The notes under the pieces are model-generated. The model was not told the DNA's origin, searched no databases, and worked only from the letters and a program-made list of their open reading frames with translations. Shown piece after piece: positions 52,351 to 59,664 of a stretch of DNA of 64,000 nucleotides. Source of the DNA: an uncultured bacterium (GTDB lineage: Bacteria; Actinomycetota; Coriobacteriia; Coriobacteriales; Coriobacteriaceae); NCBI GenBank assembly GCA_905216145.1, contig CAJMST010000003.1, positions 100,229 through 164,228 of the forward strand, read 5' to 3'. Both the position numbers and the translations under genes were made by a program. Within the stretch, counting starts at the first letter, position 1; each line of letters starts with the position of its first letter.

Positions 52351-52420
52351 CAAACAAATGTTCGAATTTTGCTTGACAGGAACAACTGTTCGAAGATAAT
52401 AATAACCGAACATTCGTTCT
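52351..52420. promoter_or_regulatory. Three LexA (SOS) boxes between lexA and the LysM gene
   Basis: CAAACAAATGTTCG (52351-52364), GGAACAACTGTTCG (52379-52392) and CGAACATTCGTTCT (52407-52420), each close to CGAAC-n4-GTTCG and 28 bp apart start to start. The middle box lies directly after TTGACA (52373-52378) and before an ATAATA/TAATAA -10 (52396-52402), i.e. inside the promoter of the LysM gene. The first overlaps a possible lexA -10 on the minus strand. Confidence 0.9.
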
Positions 52421-52487
52421 CGCGCTAGACATTTTTGTCCGCGCGGCTTGATAAAACTGTTCTCAGCAAAACACGCGAGAGGAGAAC

Positions 52488-52940
52488 ATGATGAACGCAA
52501 CGAATATGGTCCAGGGAAACCTTGCCCTTAAACTCGAGACGCCTGCAGAACCCACTTTTACGGTTGTTCAGGGTGGCCGCTCCGGCTTTCAGCCTTTGAC
52601 CGTAAAGCCTGCTCGCAATCAGCAGGCTGTAGTTGCGCCGGCCCGCGTTGCCCTGAAGGTTCCGACGATTGTCGCCGTTGCCGTTGCGCTTACGCTCTTC
52701 GTTGTCCTCGCTACGTCGGTCTTTAGCGCTCGTCACGCCGCGTATGCCGAGTCCGTTTCCAACGTTACCTACGAGACTATTCGCGTTCAGCCTGGTGATT
52801 CTCTTTGGTCGCTTGCCGAGGAATATCCTATCGAAGGCCTTTCCACGCAAGAGACTTCCGACATGATCCGTAACGTCAATCATCTGGAGCATGGTTCGCT
52901 CGTCGCCGGTGCGCATCTTAAGGTTCCTGCTCGTTCGTAA
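52488..52940 (+). CDS. LysM membrane protein, YneA/DivS-like SOS division inhibitor
   Basis: 150 residues: cytoplasmic N-terminus of about 58 residues, one membrane helix (about 59-80), then an external LysM domain (about 96-147, YETIRVQPGDSLWSLAEEY). Its divergence from lexA and its LexA-box promoter match B. subtilis YneA and corynebacterial DivS, which halt division during DNA damage. Sequence identity outside the LysM fold is not evident, so the name is a functional inference. ATG at 52488 follows GAGGAG. Confidence 0.8.
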   Translation: MMNATNMVQGNLALKLETPAEPTFTVVQGGRSGFQPLTVKPARNQQAVVAPARVALKVPTIVAVAVALTLFVVLATSVFSARHAAYAESVSNVTYETIRVQPGDSLWSLAEEYPIEGLSTQETSDMIRNVNHLEHGSLVAGAHLKVPARS

Positions 52941-52991
52941 TCATTATCGCGCTGCGCATGGTACCCTTGTTATCGTTTAAGAGGAGGTACC

Positions 52992-53435
52992 ATGCGCTGT
53001 CCCAAATGTGGCAAGGCACATACCCGCGTCGTTGATTCCCGTATGCAGGAGTCAAATAACACCATTAAGCGCCGTCGCGAATGTTGCTCGTGTAACTATC
53101 GCTTTACAACGTTTGAGCGATGCGAAGACCCAATCGAGGTCATTAAGTCAGACGGAACCAAGCAGCGGTTCGATCGCAATAAGCTGCTCGTCGGCTTGAT
53201 GCGCGCCACCATCAAGCGTGATATCGATACTAAGAAGCTCAATGAGATTATCGACGACATCGAGGTCGAGCTGCGCTCTCGCACGCTGACGGCCGTCACG
53301 TCCCATGAGTTGGGTGACATGGTGCTCAAGCGCTTGGCCAAGATCGACAAGGTGGCCTACATCCGCTTTGCCTCGGTCTACCGCGATTTCAAAGACGTCG
53401 ATGAGTTTCTGCAAGAGCTCGACAAGCTAAGGTGA
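52992..53435 (+). CDS. nrdR: Transcriptional repressor NrdR
   Basis: 147-residue zinc-ribbon/ATP-cone regulator of ribonucleotide reductase genes. MRCPKCGKAHTRVVDSR and CCSCNYRFTTFER supply the zinc cysteines; the ATP cone follows (VIKSDGTKQRFDRNKLLVGL, quoted as motif). ATG at 52992 has AGGAGG ahead. It is 51 bp after the LysM gene and 4 bp before dut. Confidence 0.95.
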   Translation: MRCPKCGKAHTRVVDSRMQESNNTIKRRRECCSCNYRFTTFERCEDPIEVIKSDGTKQRFDRNKLLVGLMRATIKRDIDTKKLNEIIDDIEVELRSRTLTAVTSHELGDMVLKRLAKIDKVAYIRFASVYRDFKDVDEFLQELDKLR

Positions 53436-53439
53436 TTCC

Positions 53440-53883
53440 ATGCCCAACATTACCGTCAACATAAAGCGTCTCGACCCCACCGTCGAGCTTCCCAAATACG
53501 CCCATCCCACCGATGCCGGCTTGGATTTGCGCTCCAACGAGGACTGCGTCCTGAAGCCCTTCGAACGTCGTCTGGTCTCTACTGGGCTGGCCATCGCCTT
53601 GCCCGATGGCTACGCCGGCTTCGTCCAGCCCCGCAGCGGCTTGGCCATCAAGCAGGGCCTGTCTATAGTTAACACGCCGGGCCTCATCGACGCCCACTAC
53701 CGAGGAGAACTCAAGGTTATCCTCATCAACCTGGACCCCTCCAACAACATCCAAATCAACAAAGGCGACCGCATAGCCCAGCTCGTCATCCAAGAAGTCC
53801 CCACGGTTAACCTCATAGAAGTAGAAGAACTAGACGAAACCGACCGAGGCAACGGAGGCTTCGGCTCCTCCGGCGTCGCCTAG
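53440..53883 (+). CDS. dut: dUTP diphosphatase
   Basis: Trimeric dUTPase that keeps uracil out of DNA and makes dUMP. 147 residues with the five motifs: AHPTDAGLDL, PRSGLA, GLIDAHYRGEL, GDRIAQLVI and the C-terminal RGNGGFGSSG. Codon use changes within the gene: from about 53698 it switches to GAA, CGA, GGA, ATA, CTA and GTA codons that are rare elsewhere in the window. The stop is 16 bp before a long palindrome. Confidence 0.95.
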   Translation: MPNITVNIKRLDPTVELPKYAHPTDAGLDLRSNEDCVLKPFERRLVSTGLAIALPDGYAGFVQPRSGLAIKQGLSIVNTPGLIDAHYRGELKVILINLDPSNNIQINKGDRIAQLVIQEVPTVNLIEVEELDETDRGNGGFGSSGVA

Positions 53884-53899
53884 GGGCGCTCGTATCCCT

Positions 53900-54002
53900 C
53901 CCGCCCGCCTCTCACACATATCATTCCATGCTCAAACATTCTCGCTTCGCTTCGCTCGCTGCGAAACTGCGCGTGGAACGATATGTGTGAGAGGCGGGCG
54001 GG
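53900..54002 (+). repeat. 3'-end palindrome after dut, element copy A
   Basis: Perfect 23-bp stem (53900-53922 with 53980-54002) plus CCA/TGG (53926-53928 with 53974-53976), capping a 45-nt loop (53929-53973) that begins TGCTCAAACATTCTCGC and ends GCGAAACTGCGCG. The loop sequence recurs in copy B on the other strand; the stem does not. Confidence 0.9.
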
Positions 54003-54035
54003 CGGCTACTCGCTTGAAACAATATTTACTTTTCT

Positions 54036-54084
54036 AGTAAGCCGACGCTACAAAGGGACCGTCCCCTTGTAGCGTCGGCTTACT
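54036..54084. repeat. Central hairpin between copies A and B
   Basis: A perfect 18-bp stem (54036-54053 with 54067-54084) encloses AGGGACCGTCCCC, itself a small palindrome. T-rich sequence follows on both strands, so it could act as a bidirectional terminator. Palindromes around GGGACCGTCCC resemble dispersed REP-like elements, but this was not verified. Confidence 0.75.
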
Positions 54085-54160
54085 GTATTTATATTTTCTG
54101 GTTCCCCTTTGCAGATTTTACTGGTGGGGAATCTGGTATAGCTGCTAGTACGTTAACGCA

Positions 54161-54262
54161 GCTAGCCTGCGGGAGGCCCTATATATCGTCCCGCGCGCAG
54201 TTTCGCAGCGAAGCGAGAATGTTTGAGCACGGGATGATATATAGGGCCTCCCGCAGGCTAGC
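54161..54262 (-). repeat. 3'-end palindrome after the glycosyltransferase gene, element copy B
   Basis: Perfect 27-bp stem (54161-54187 with 54236-54262) plus CCCG/CGGG (54190-54193 with 54230-54233). The 36-nt loop (54194-54229), read on the minus strand, is the copy A loop with nine bases deleted. It begins 13 bp after the stop of the minus-strand gene. Confidence 0.9.
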
Positions 54263-54275
54263 GGACATTAAGACC

Positions 54276-55577
54276 CTAGCGAATATGCGCGGGTTTATCG
54301 CCCCAGTAGAAGCGGCAGAAGGCTCGTTTGCGCTTTTGGGGTTTGCCTACGAGCTCCATGGTTGCGATGGCTATATCTTCGGCTGCGTGGGGGCGGCGTA
54401 GTACTTCGCCGTTGATGAGTAGGGCTTTGAGTGATTCGGGATGATCGTGCAGATGGCGCAGAGTTACGATGAGTTCTCGTGCGGTGGTGACATGCATGCT
54501 GGCGCCCATGCCGGTAAGCATCGTGGTGTTGGCCTTTTCCTGACCGTATGATTTGCCCAGCAGGATCATCGGCAGATGAGCGCACAGGCACTCGGTGACG
54601 GTGAGTCCGCCCGATTTGAGGATTGCCAGGTCGCAGCCGTGCATGAGGGCCGCCATGTCGTCCACGTAGTCCAGAACCGTGACGTTGTCGAGCTTCATGG
54701 CGTCGAAGAGCGTCTTGAGGCGGGTGGCGTATTCCTCATCCTTGCCCGGCAAAAAGACAAAGTGCATGTCCTCGAAGCTGCGCAGGAAGGGGAGTGTGCG
54801 GTCCATCTCCGCGCGAAAGCGAACGTACGGTTGAGGCAAACTGGCACCGGCCATCACCAACACAACGGTCTTGTCAGCGGGGAGATTGAACTTCTCGAGT
54901 TCTTCCTCGCGATTGTAGTCCGTATCAAACCCGGCGCGAATGGGGATGCCTGTAATGCGGATTTTGGTCTCGGGAACCTTACGGGGGCGAAGTGTCTCGG
55001 CCATAAATTCGTTGGCTACGCAGAACAGGTCGGTGTCCTTGTGGGGCCAAAAGCCTTCGACTTCGTAATCGGTCGGCACGCAGATGACCGGGTAATCGAT
55101 ACCCGTGATGACGCGGGCGCCCACAGCGACGTTGGCCGCCGTAATGTGTGTTGCGACCACAGCTATGGGCCTGCGGGTCCGGACGTATTCGTTGAAGGCG
55201 GGGAACATAATTCGTGACCATGCTGTGCCGCCGCCCCAGAGCAGATGTCCTGTAAGCGTATATCGCCAGGTCAGGTCGTAAATGGGGCGTGTGGCTCCCG
55301 TAAAAGAAGCCGCGGTCTTATTACCATCGAACCTAATGCGTCCAAAATCGAGGATATCTCGGACTTCGATCTCAATATCCTCAGGGATTCCCTTGGTGCC
55401 GCGGATAAGGTCAAATGCTTGTGCAATCGCGTTGGCGGCGGCTTTGTGGCCCGATCCAACCGATGCGTGCACAATGGTTACCAGGGGTTTTTGTGTAGGC
55501 GAAACGGTCATTTGCTCCGGTTGGGGAGTGGCTTGCATGGGCAGGGGAGCGCTATTGCTCGTCTGCGTTTGATCCAT
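54276..55577 (-). CDS. Diacylglycerol glucosyltransferase / MGDG-synthase-like glycosyltransferase
   Basis: 433 residues of GT family 28 with the MGDG-synthase N-terminal domain: VTIVHASVGSGHKAAANAI (H37, G41-H44 loop). The C-terminal donor-binding domain has VMAGASLPQ and AILKSGGLTVTECLCAHLP. Relatives such as B. subtilis UgtP add glucose to diacylglycerol for glycolipid and lipoteichoic-acid anchors. The sugar and number of transfers are not predictable. ATG at 55577 follows GGGGAG on the minus strand. It is divergent from trxB and ends next to element copy B. Confidence 0.88.
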   Translation of the reverse strand: MDQTQTSNSAPLPMQATPQPEQMTVSPTQKPLVTIVHASVGSGHKAAANAIAQAFDLIRGTKGIPEDIEIEVRDILDFGRIRFDGNKTAASFTGATRPIYDLTWRYTLTGHLLWGGGTAWSRIMFPAFNEYVRTRRPIAVVATHITAANVAVGARVITGIDYPVICVPTDYEVEGFWPHKDTDLFCVANEFMAETLRPRKVPETKIRITGIPIRAGFDTDYNREEELEKFNLPADKTVVLVMAGASLPQPYVRFRAEMDRTLPFLRSFEDMHFVFLPGKDEEYATRLKTLFDAMKLDNVTVLDYVDDMAALMHGCDLAILKSGGLTVTECLCAHLPMILLGKSYGQEKANTTMLTGMGASMHVTTARELIVTLRHLHDHPESLKALLINGEVLRRPHAAEDIAIATMELVGKPQKRKRAFCRFYWGDKPAHIR

Positions 55578-55694
55578 AGATAACTCCCCTTAATCTTTGT
55601 TTCGCAAAGAATCATTGTAGTGCATGAGTGTCACGTTTGCCTAAATTTGGGTATGAGCGCAAAGAACGCCAATCTTTCGACAGGAGGTCTCTTC

Positions 55695-56633
55695 ATGACT
55701 ACCGATCAGCCGATCGATGTTGCGATTATCGGTGGCGGCCCTGCGGGCTATGCTGCGGCCATTTATGCGGCGCGCTCCAACCTAACGACGACCGTGATTG
55801 AACAGGGCATGTCGGGCGGACAGATCGCCACGACCAATGAAGTCGAGAACTATCCGGGCATTCCGCTCTTGAGTGGCGCCGAACTCGGCGAGCGTTTTCA
55901 GCAGCATGCAGAGGGCCTGGGAGCGCAGGTCGCATGGAGCATGGTTACGGGTATCGATTACGATGCCGATGCAGCGCTGTTTACGGTGCATCACGACATG
56001 GGCGATACGCTGGCCTCGAGCGTTATCGCTTGCATGGGTGCCACCCCGCGTCCGGCAGGTTTCGCTGGCGAGGATACGTATCGCGGTCGTGGCGTTTCAT
56101 ATTGCGCAACATGTGACGGCATGTTCTTCCGCGGCAAACAGGTCTTTGTAATCGGTGGTGGCAATTCGGCATGCGAAGAGGCACTGTTCCTGTCCGATAT
56201 TGCCAGCAGCGTGACCATCGTGCTGCGCCGCGACCAGTTTCGTGCGCCTGATGGTGTTGTTCAGAAGGTGCTCGAAAAGGATAATATTACAGTTAGGTAC
56301 CAAACTAGTATTGTGGAGCTTTCGGGCGAAGCCATGCCAACGACGATCACCTTTAAGGACAATGCATCCGGTGAGACTCATACCGAGTCATTTGAACCTG
56401 GCTCGTTTGGCATCTTTGTCTTTACGGGGACGCAGCCACATACCGAGCTTGTTGAGCATCTCGTCGATCTGGCTCCTGACGGCGGCATTGTCACCGACGA
56501 TTCGATGGCCACCCGTACGCCCGGCTTATTCGCAGCCGGCGATATCCGTTCCAAGCGTTTACGCCAGGTTGTGACCGCCGTTTCTGACGGAGCCATAGCA
56601 GCAACTAGTGCATACGTGTTTCTCCGTGGATAA
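55695..56633 (+). CDS. trxB: Thioredoxin reductase
   Basis: Low-molecular-weight flavoenzyme reducing thioredoxin with NADPH. 312 residues; FAD motif GGGPAGYAAAIYAA near 13-26, redox pair C137/C140 in CATCDG, NAD(P) motif GGGNSACEEA and the FAD closing motif GLFAAGDIR. ATG at 55695 follows AGGAGGT. An upstream frame extension has no support. Confidence 0.95.
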   Translation: MTTDQPIDVAIIGGGPAGYAAAIYAARSNLTTTVIEQGMSGGQIATTNEVENYPGIPLLSGAELGERFQQHAEGLGAQVAWSMVTGIDYDADAALFTVHHDMGDTLASSVIACMGATPRPAGFAGEDTYRGRGVSYCATCDGMFFRGKQVFVIGGGNSACEEALFLSDIASSVTIVLRRDQFRAPDGVVQKVLEKDNITVRYQTSIVELSGEAMPTTITFKDNASGETHTESFEPGSFGIFVFTGTQPHTELVEHLVDLAPDGGIVTDDSMATRTPGLFAAGDIRSKRLRQVVTAVSDGAIAATSAYVFLRG

Positions 56634-56674
56634 GTACGATAATATATCTTATGTAAGGTTGCTATCTTTAAAAC

Positions 56675-56718
56675 AAAGTGGTTGGACGGTGCATCAATGT
56701 GCTGTCCAACCACTTTTA
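56675..56718 (+). terminator. Rho-independent terminator of trxB
   Basis: A 13-bp stem AAAGTGGTTGGAC (56675-56687) with its complement at 56704-56716, then T-rich sequence. Confidence 0.85.
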
Positions 56719-56726
56719 CTTGCCGG

Positions 56727-56751
56727 CTATATGGTATGCAAAACTAGATAA
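56727..56751. promoter_or_regulatory. Operator copy 1 upstream of the DUF1836 gene
   Basis: 25 bp that differ from the perfect palindrome at 58401-58425 at only four positions and share CAAAACTAGATA exactly (56739-56750). It lies just ahead of two possible -10 boxes, TAGAAT (56754-56759) and TACAAT (56759-56764), i.e. over the -35 or spacer region, the place where MerR-type proteins bind. Confidence 0.7.
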
Positions 56752-56788
56752 CCTAGAATACAATATAGCTAATGAACGGAGGATCCTT

Positions 56789-57400
56789 ATGAACCACGCC
56801 AAACGCGTTATCCCGATGTCCGATACATCGGTCAGCATTAAGCCTGAGGATATTCAGCCCACTGTGCTGCCCGATGCATTTATTCAGTCCGATATCGTGC
56901 GCAAACTTAATACGTTGAGTCTGCCGCGCTATAACCAGTTGCCCAATGTGACGCTCTACCGCGACCAGGTTATTGAGTATGTTGCGCTGTGGATGGAGCC
57001 GCTGTCCATTTGCGTTGAGCAGCCTGTCATTACGCCATCGATGATCAATAACTACGTGAAGGTCGGCCTGGTGCCTGCTCCGGTCAAAAAGCAATATGGC
57101 CGCGAGCAGATTGCCCGCCTGATCGCTATCTGCATCTTTAAGCAGGTGCTACCTATTGCTGCGGTGCAGGCACTCTTTAACATTCAGCGTTTGAGCTACG
57201 ATGCCCCGACGGCCTTTGATTATGTGGTCGATCAGCTCGAGGCATCGATTCGTTCGGCGTTTTCCGTCGAGCAGACGCCGGTTCCCGATACGGCGCATCA
57301 GGTAACGCGTGAGTCGCTGCTTGTGCGCAGCGCGGTTTCATCCTTCGTTTCGAAGGCTTACTTGATGAGCTATCTCAAGTTCAACGGGTTTAATAGCTAG
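56789..57400 (+). CDS. DUF1836 family MerR-like regulator
   Basis: 203 residues. The DUF1836 region contains a MerR-like winged helix-turn-helix (about 81-112, ITPSMINNYVKVGLVPAP then YGREQIARL). Substrate or effector unknown. ATG at 56789 follows CGGAGGAT. The upstream operator is repeated ahead of the neighbouring degV gene, so the likely role is autoregulation plus control of degV. Ends in a strong shared terminator with degV. Confidence 0.82.
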   Translation: MNHAKRVIPMSDTSVSIKPEDIQPTVLPDAFIQSDIVRKLNTLSLPRYNQLPNVTLYRDQVIEYVALWMEPLSICVEQPVITPSMINNYVKVGLVPAPVKKQYGREQIARLIAICIFKQVLPIAAVQALFNIQRLSYDAPTAFDYVVDQLEASIRSAFSVEQTPVPDTAHQVTRESLLVRSAVSSFVSKAYLMSYLKFNGFNS

Positions 57401-57410
57401 CCGACGTATA

Positions 57411-57460
57411 AAACGGGCGGGACAAAGAGCCATCTGTCGCTTTGTCCCGCCCGTTTTTTT
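57411..57460. terminator. Bidirectional terminator between DUF1836 gene and degV
   Basis: A 17-bp stem (57411-57427 with 57440-57456), seven Ts on the plus strand, and TTTTATA when read on the minus strand. Confidence 0.9.
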
Positions 57461-57473
57461 GCTTGGTTGGACT

Positions 57474-58340
57474 TTATTTGCCCGAAGCTACGCCCATGCC
57501 GTAGCCGATGATTAGGCCGTGCATCTCGGCGTAATAGGAATCCAGGCCGTTGCAGGGCATGATGATGGTCTTGGAGCCGGGCCAATGTTCGACTATGCGA
57601 TCAGTAAGCGCCTGGGCTCCAGCTTCGTTCTCAACGTGATCGATGATGACCTCACCGCCCGTAAAGCCCTCGGCTTCCATAGTGTCGATGATCTTGTTGA
57701 GCATCTTCTTTTCGCCACGCGTGTGCCCCACGAGTTCGATTTTACCGGCCTCACTCGCCGTGCCCAAAATGCGGATATTGAGCTTGTTGGCAATGACGCC
57801 GGCTGCCTTAGGGATACGTCCGGCTTTGGCGAGGTTTTCGTAATTGCACAAGCTGAAGAGGATTTTGCTGTTCTGCTCAAGGCTATCGAAGTATGCGCAA
57901 GCGTCCTCGAATGCGACATCCGGATTGCTTGCAAGATAGCGGTCAAACAGCAAGAAAATGAGGTCCATTTTGCCGCCAGCTGCGCGTGAATTGACTAGAT
58001 GAATCTGTCGGTCGGGCTCCTCGGCAAGAACCATATCGCGAGCCGTGGCTGCTGCGTTGTAGCTGCCCGACACGCCCTCAGAGATCGGCATGCAGATGGT
58101 CTTGTCTGCCAATTTGAAGAGCTCGGCCCACTCCCCTACGCTGGGACAAGCGCTCGAAGAAGCGTTCGTCTCCGCCTGAACAGCGCAGTTGAGCTCATGA
58201 ACATCGAGCGAAAGGTCATCGACGAATTCACGCTCCCCCACTCGAATTTTGAGGGGCGCAAATGCAAAGGTGGTATGGGGCGCGGTCGGTTGCCAATCGC
58301 GGAGGTTACAGCTTGAATCTGAGATAAGTGCCCAGCTCAT
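57474..58340 (-). CDS. degV: DegV family fatty-acid-binding protein
   Basis: 288 residues with the two-domain DegV fold: ISDSSCNL at the N-terminus, TSQPSVGEW-like ACPSVGEWAELF, the SxxSGSYN lipid-carboxylate motif SEGVSGSYNAA, and VVNSRAAGGKM-like VNSRAAGGKM. Members bind a fatty acid and some are FakB subunits presenting it to FakA kinase; the position-specific cavity cannot be judged here. ATG at 58340 follows AAAGGA on the minus strand with a TATAAT box (58370-58375) ahead. Confidence 0.9.
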   Translation of the reverse strand: MSWALISDSSCNLRDWQPTAPHTTFAFAPLKIRVGEREFVDDLSLDVHELNCAVQAETNASSSACPSVGEWAELFKLADKTICMPISEGVSGSYNAAATARDMVLAEEPDRQIHLVNSRAAGGKMDLIFLLFDRYLASNPDVAFEDACAYFDSLEQNSKILFSLCNYENLAKAGRIPKAAGVIANKLNIRILGTASEAGKIELVGHTRGEKKMLNKIIDTMEAEGFTGGEVIIDHVENEAGAQALTDRIVEHWPGSKTIIMPCNGLDSYYAEMHGLIIGYGMGVASGK

Positions 58341-58369
58341 AGAGGGTCCTTTCTAATTGTTCCCAAACA

Positions 58370-58375
58370 ATTATA
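58370..58375 (-). promoter_or_regulatory. degV: degV -10 box
   Basis: Consensus TATAAT on the minus strand, 30 bp upstream of the start, with no good -35 at normal spacing, which suggests dependence on an activator bound at the adjacent palindrome. Confidence 0.6.
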
Positions 58376-58395
58376 GCCTTCTTGCAGACCGATTG

Positions 58396-58430
58396 GGCCG
58401 CTATCTAGTATTCAAAACTAGATAGCGGCC
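58396..58430. promoter_or_regulatory. Operator copy 2: perfect palindrome upstream of degV
   Basis: A 14-bp perfect inverted repeat (58396-58409 with 58417-58430) around ATTCAAA. The inner 25 bp (58401-58425) match the DUF1836 upstream site at 21 of 25 positions. The site is 20-55 bp upstream of the degV -10 box. Confidence 0.8.
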
Positions 58431-58448
58431 TGCACTAAAGGCAAAAGA

Positions 58449-58481
58449 ATGGACCCCATGACTAAAAGCCACGAGGTCCAT
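58449..58481 (-). terminator. Terminator of the NlpC/P60 gene
   Basis: ATGGACC (58449-58455) pairs with GGTCCAT (58475-58481) plus internal pairs; on the minus strand TTCTTTTG follows. It is 23 bp after the stop. Confidence 0.6.
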
Positions 58482-58504
58482 ATCCGCTTGCTTTATCTGA
58501 ATAC

Positions 58505-59632
58505 TTAGTAGCGCACGAAGATGTAGTTATTGTTCATGCCGGCGGCAACGGAGCTGATGATAACACCCGTGTTGTAGTCGGAAGCATGAATCATCTGACC
58601 ACCACCGATGTAAATGCCGGTGTGGCACGAGTTGACAACAACGTCACCGGGCTGCGGATCGGACACACGCGTCCAGCCCATAAAGGTGCCCGTGGTGCCC
58701 AGGCGGCAATAGCGACCAGTGAGACAATAGCTAACAAAACCAGAGCAGTCGAAGCTGTTCGGGCCAATTCCGCCCCAGGAATAAGCGCAACCAAGCTTAC
58801 TGTATGCACGCGAGACAACAGAACCGCCATCAACAGACTGGCTCGGAGCAGAAGGCGTCGGAGCCGGAGCGGGCGTGGAGGGCTGCGGCGTCGGAGCAGG
58901 TGCCGGCGTAGGAGCCGGAGTGTTGCCGCCCTGGTTGTTGTTATTGCTGGTCTGGCCACCGTTGTTGGTGTTCTCGGTCGTACCGGCAGTCTCGTTGCTC
59001 ACCGTGGCCTTCTCGGCGGTGCTGGCGTTGATGCCAGCCTGCAGCGCGGCGTTGGCCTCGGCCTCGGCGGCAAGCTCGGCCTGCAGCTGTGAATCCAGAG
59101 AGTTTACGACGTTCTGGGCTTCAGCCTGCTGGGCGTTAAGCTCGTCGACCTTCTTTTGCGTGGCGGCGACGTTCTTCTCCTGCTCGGCCTGCTTATCGGT
59201 GAGCTGCTGCTTAAGCTCCTTGACCTCTTGAATGGTCTGAGCCTGCTTATCGGAAACTTTGCCGTAGTAGAACAGACGGTTGAGCATATCGCTCAGGTCG
59301 TCGACGCCCGTCAGAACCTGAAGTAGGCTCAGACCACCGGTCTTGTACTCGCCGGCGACATAGGTCGAGAGCTTAGCCTGACCATCGGCGATCTCCTGCT
59401 GCTTTTGCGTGATCTCGCCGGCAGTCTGATCGAGCGCCTGCGTCTGCGTGGCGAGCTCATCGTAAATCTGCTGAGTTTGGGTACCGATCTGCTCGAGCTT
59501 CGTACGAGCAGCGGCAAGGTCGGATGCGGTATCGGCGTAGGCAGGAGCCGCGAGGCCCAAGCCCAAAACACAAGCGAGGGTTGCCGTAGCAGCGCAGCGT
59601 GCCATGTTTTTGTGCGTGTTTGCTGTGCGCAT
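58505..59632 (-). CDS. Secreted NlpC/P60 peptidoglycan hydrolase with coiled-coil domain
   Basis: 375 residues. Signal peptide 1-33 (cleavage after APAYA), long coiled coil (about 35-200, like PcsB/CwlO/RipA regulators of wall hydrolases), Thr/Asn then Pro/Ala-rich linker (about 205-265), and C-terminal NlpC/P60 domain with catalytic C296 (FDCSGF), H337 (CHTGIY) and H349. Expected to cut D-Glu-gamma-meso-DAP type bonds in wall peptides, probably under partner control through the coiled coil. ATG at 59632 follows GGAAAGGAAG. Last of a minus-strand run with apt. Confidence 0.92.
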   Translation of the reverse strand: MRTANTHKNMARCAATATLACVLGLGLAAPAYADTASDLAAARTKLEQIGTQTQQIYDELATQTQALDQTAGEITQKQQEIADGQAKLSTYVAGEYKTGGLSLLQVLTGVDDLSDMLNRLFYYGKVSDKQAQTIQEVKELKQQLTDKQAEQEKNVAATQKKVDELNAQQAEAQNVVNSLDSQLQAELAAEAEANAALQAGINASTAEKATVSNETAGTTENTNNGGQTSNNNNQGGNTPAPTPAPAPTPQPSTPAPAPTPSAPSQSVDGGSVVSRAYSKLGCAYSWGGIGPNSFDCSGFVSYCLTGRYCRLGTTGTFMGWTRVSDPQPGDVVVNSCHTGIYIGGGQMIHASDYNTGVIISSVAAGMNNNYIFVRY

Positions 59633-59664
59633 GTAGCTTCCTTTCCAGTAACTAAGGGTAACGG

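Noticed and set aside
54219..54401. A 60-codon plus-strand frame
   Set aside because: It overlaps palindrome copy B and the end of the glycosyltransferase gene; no ribosome-binding site.
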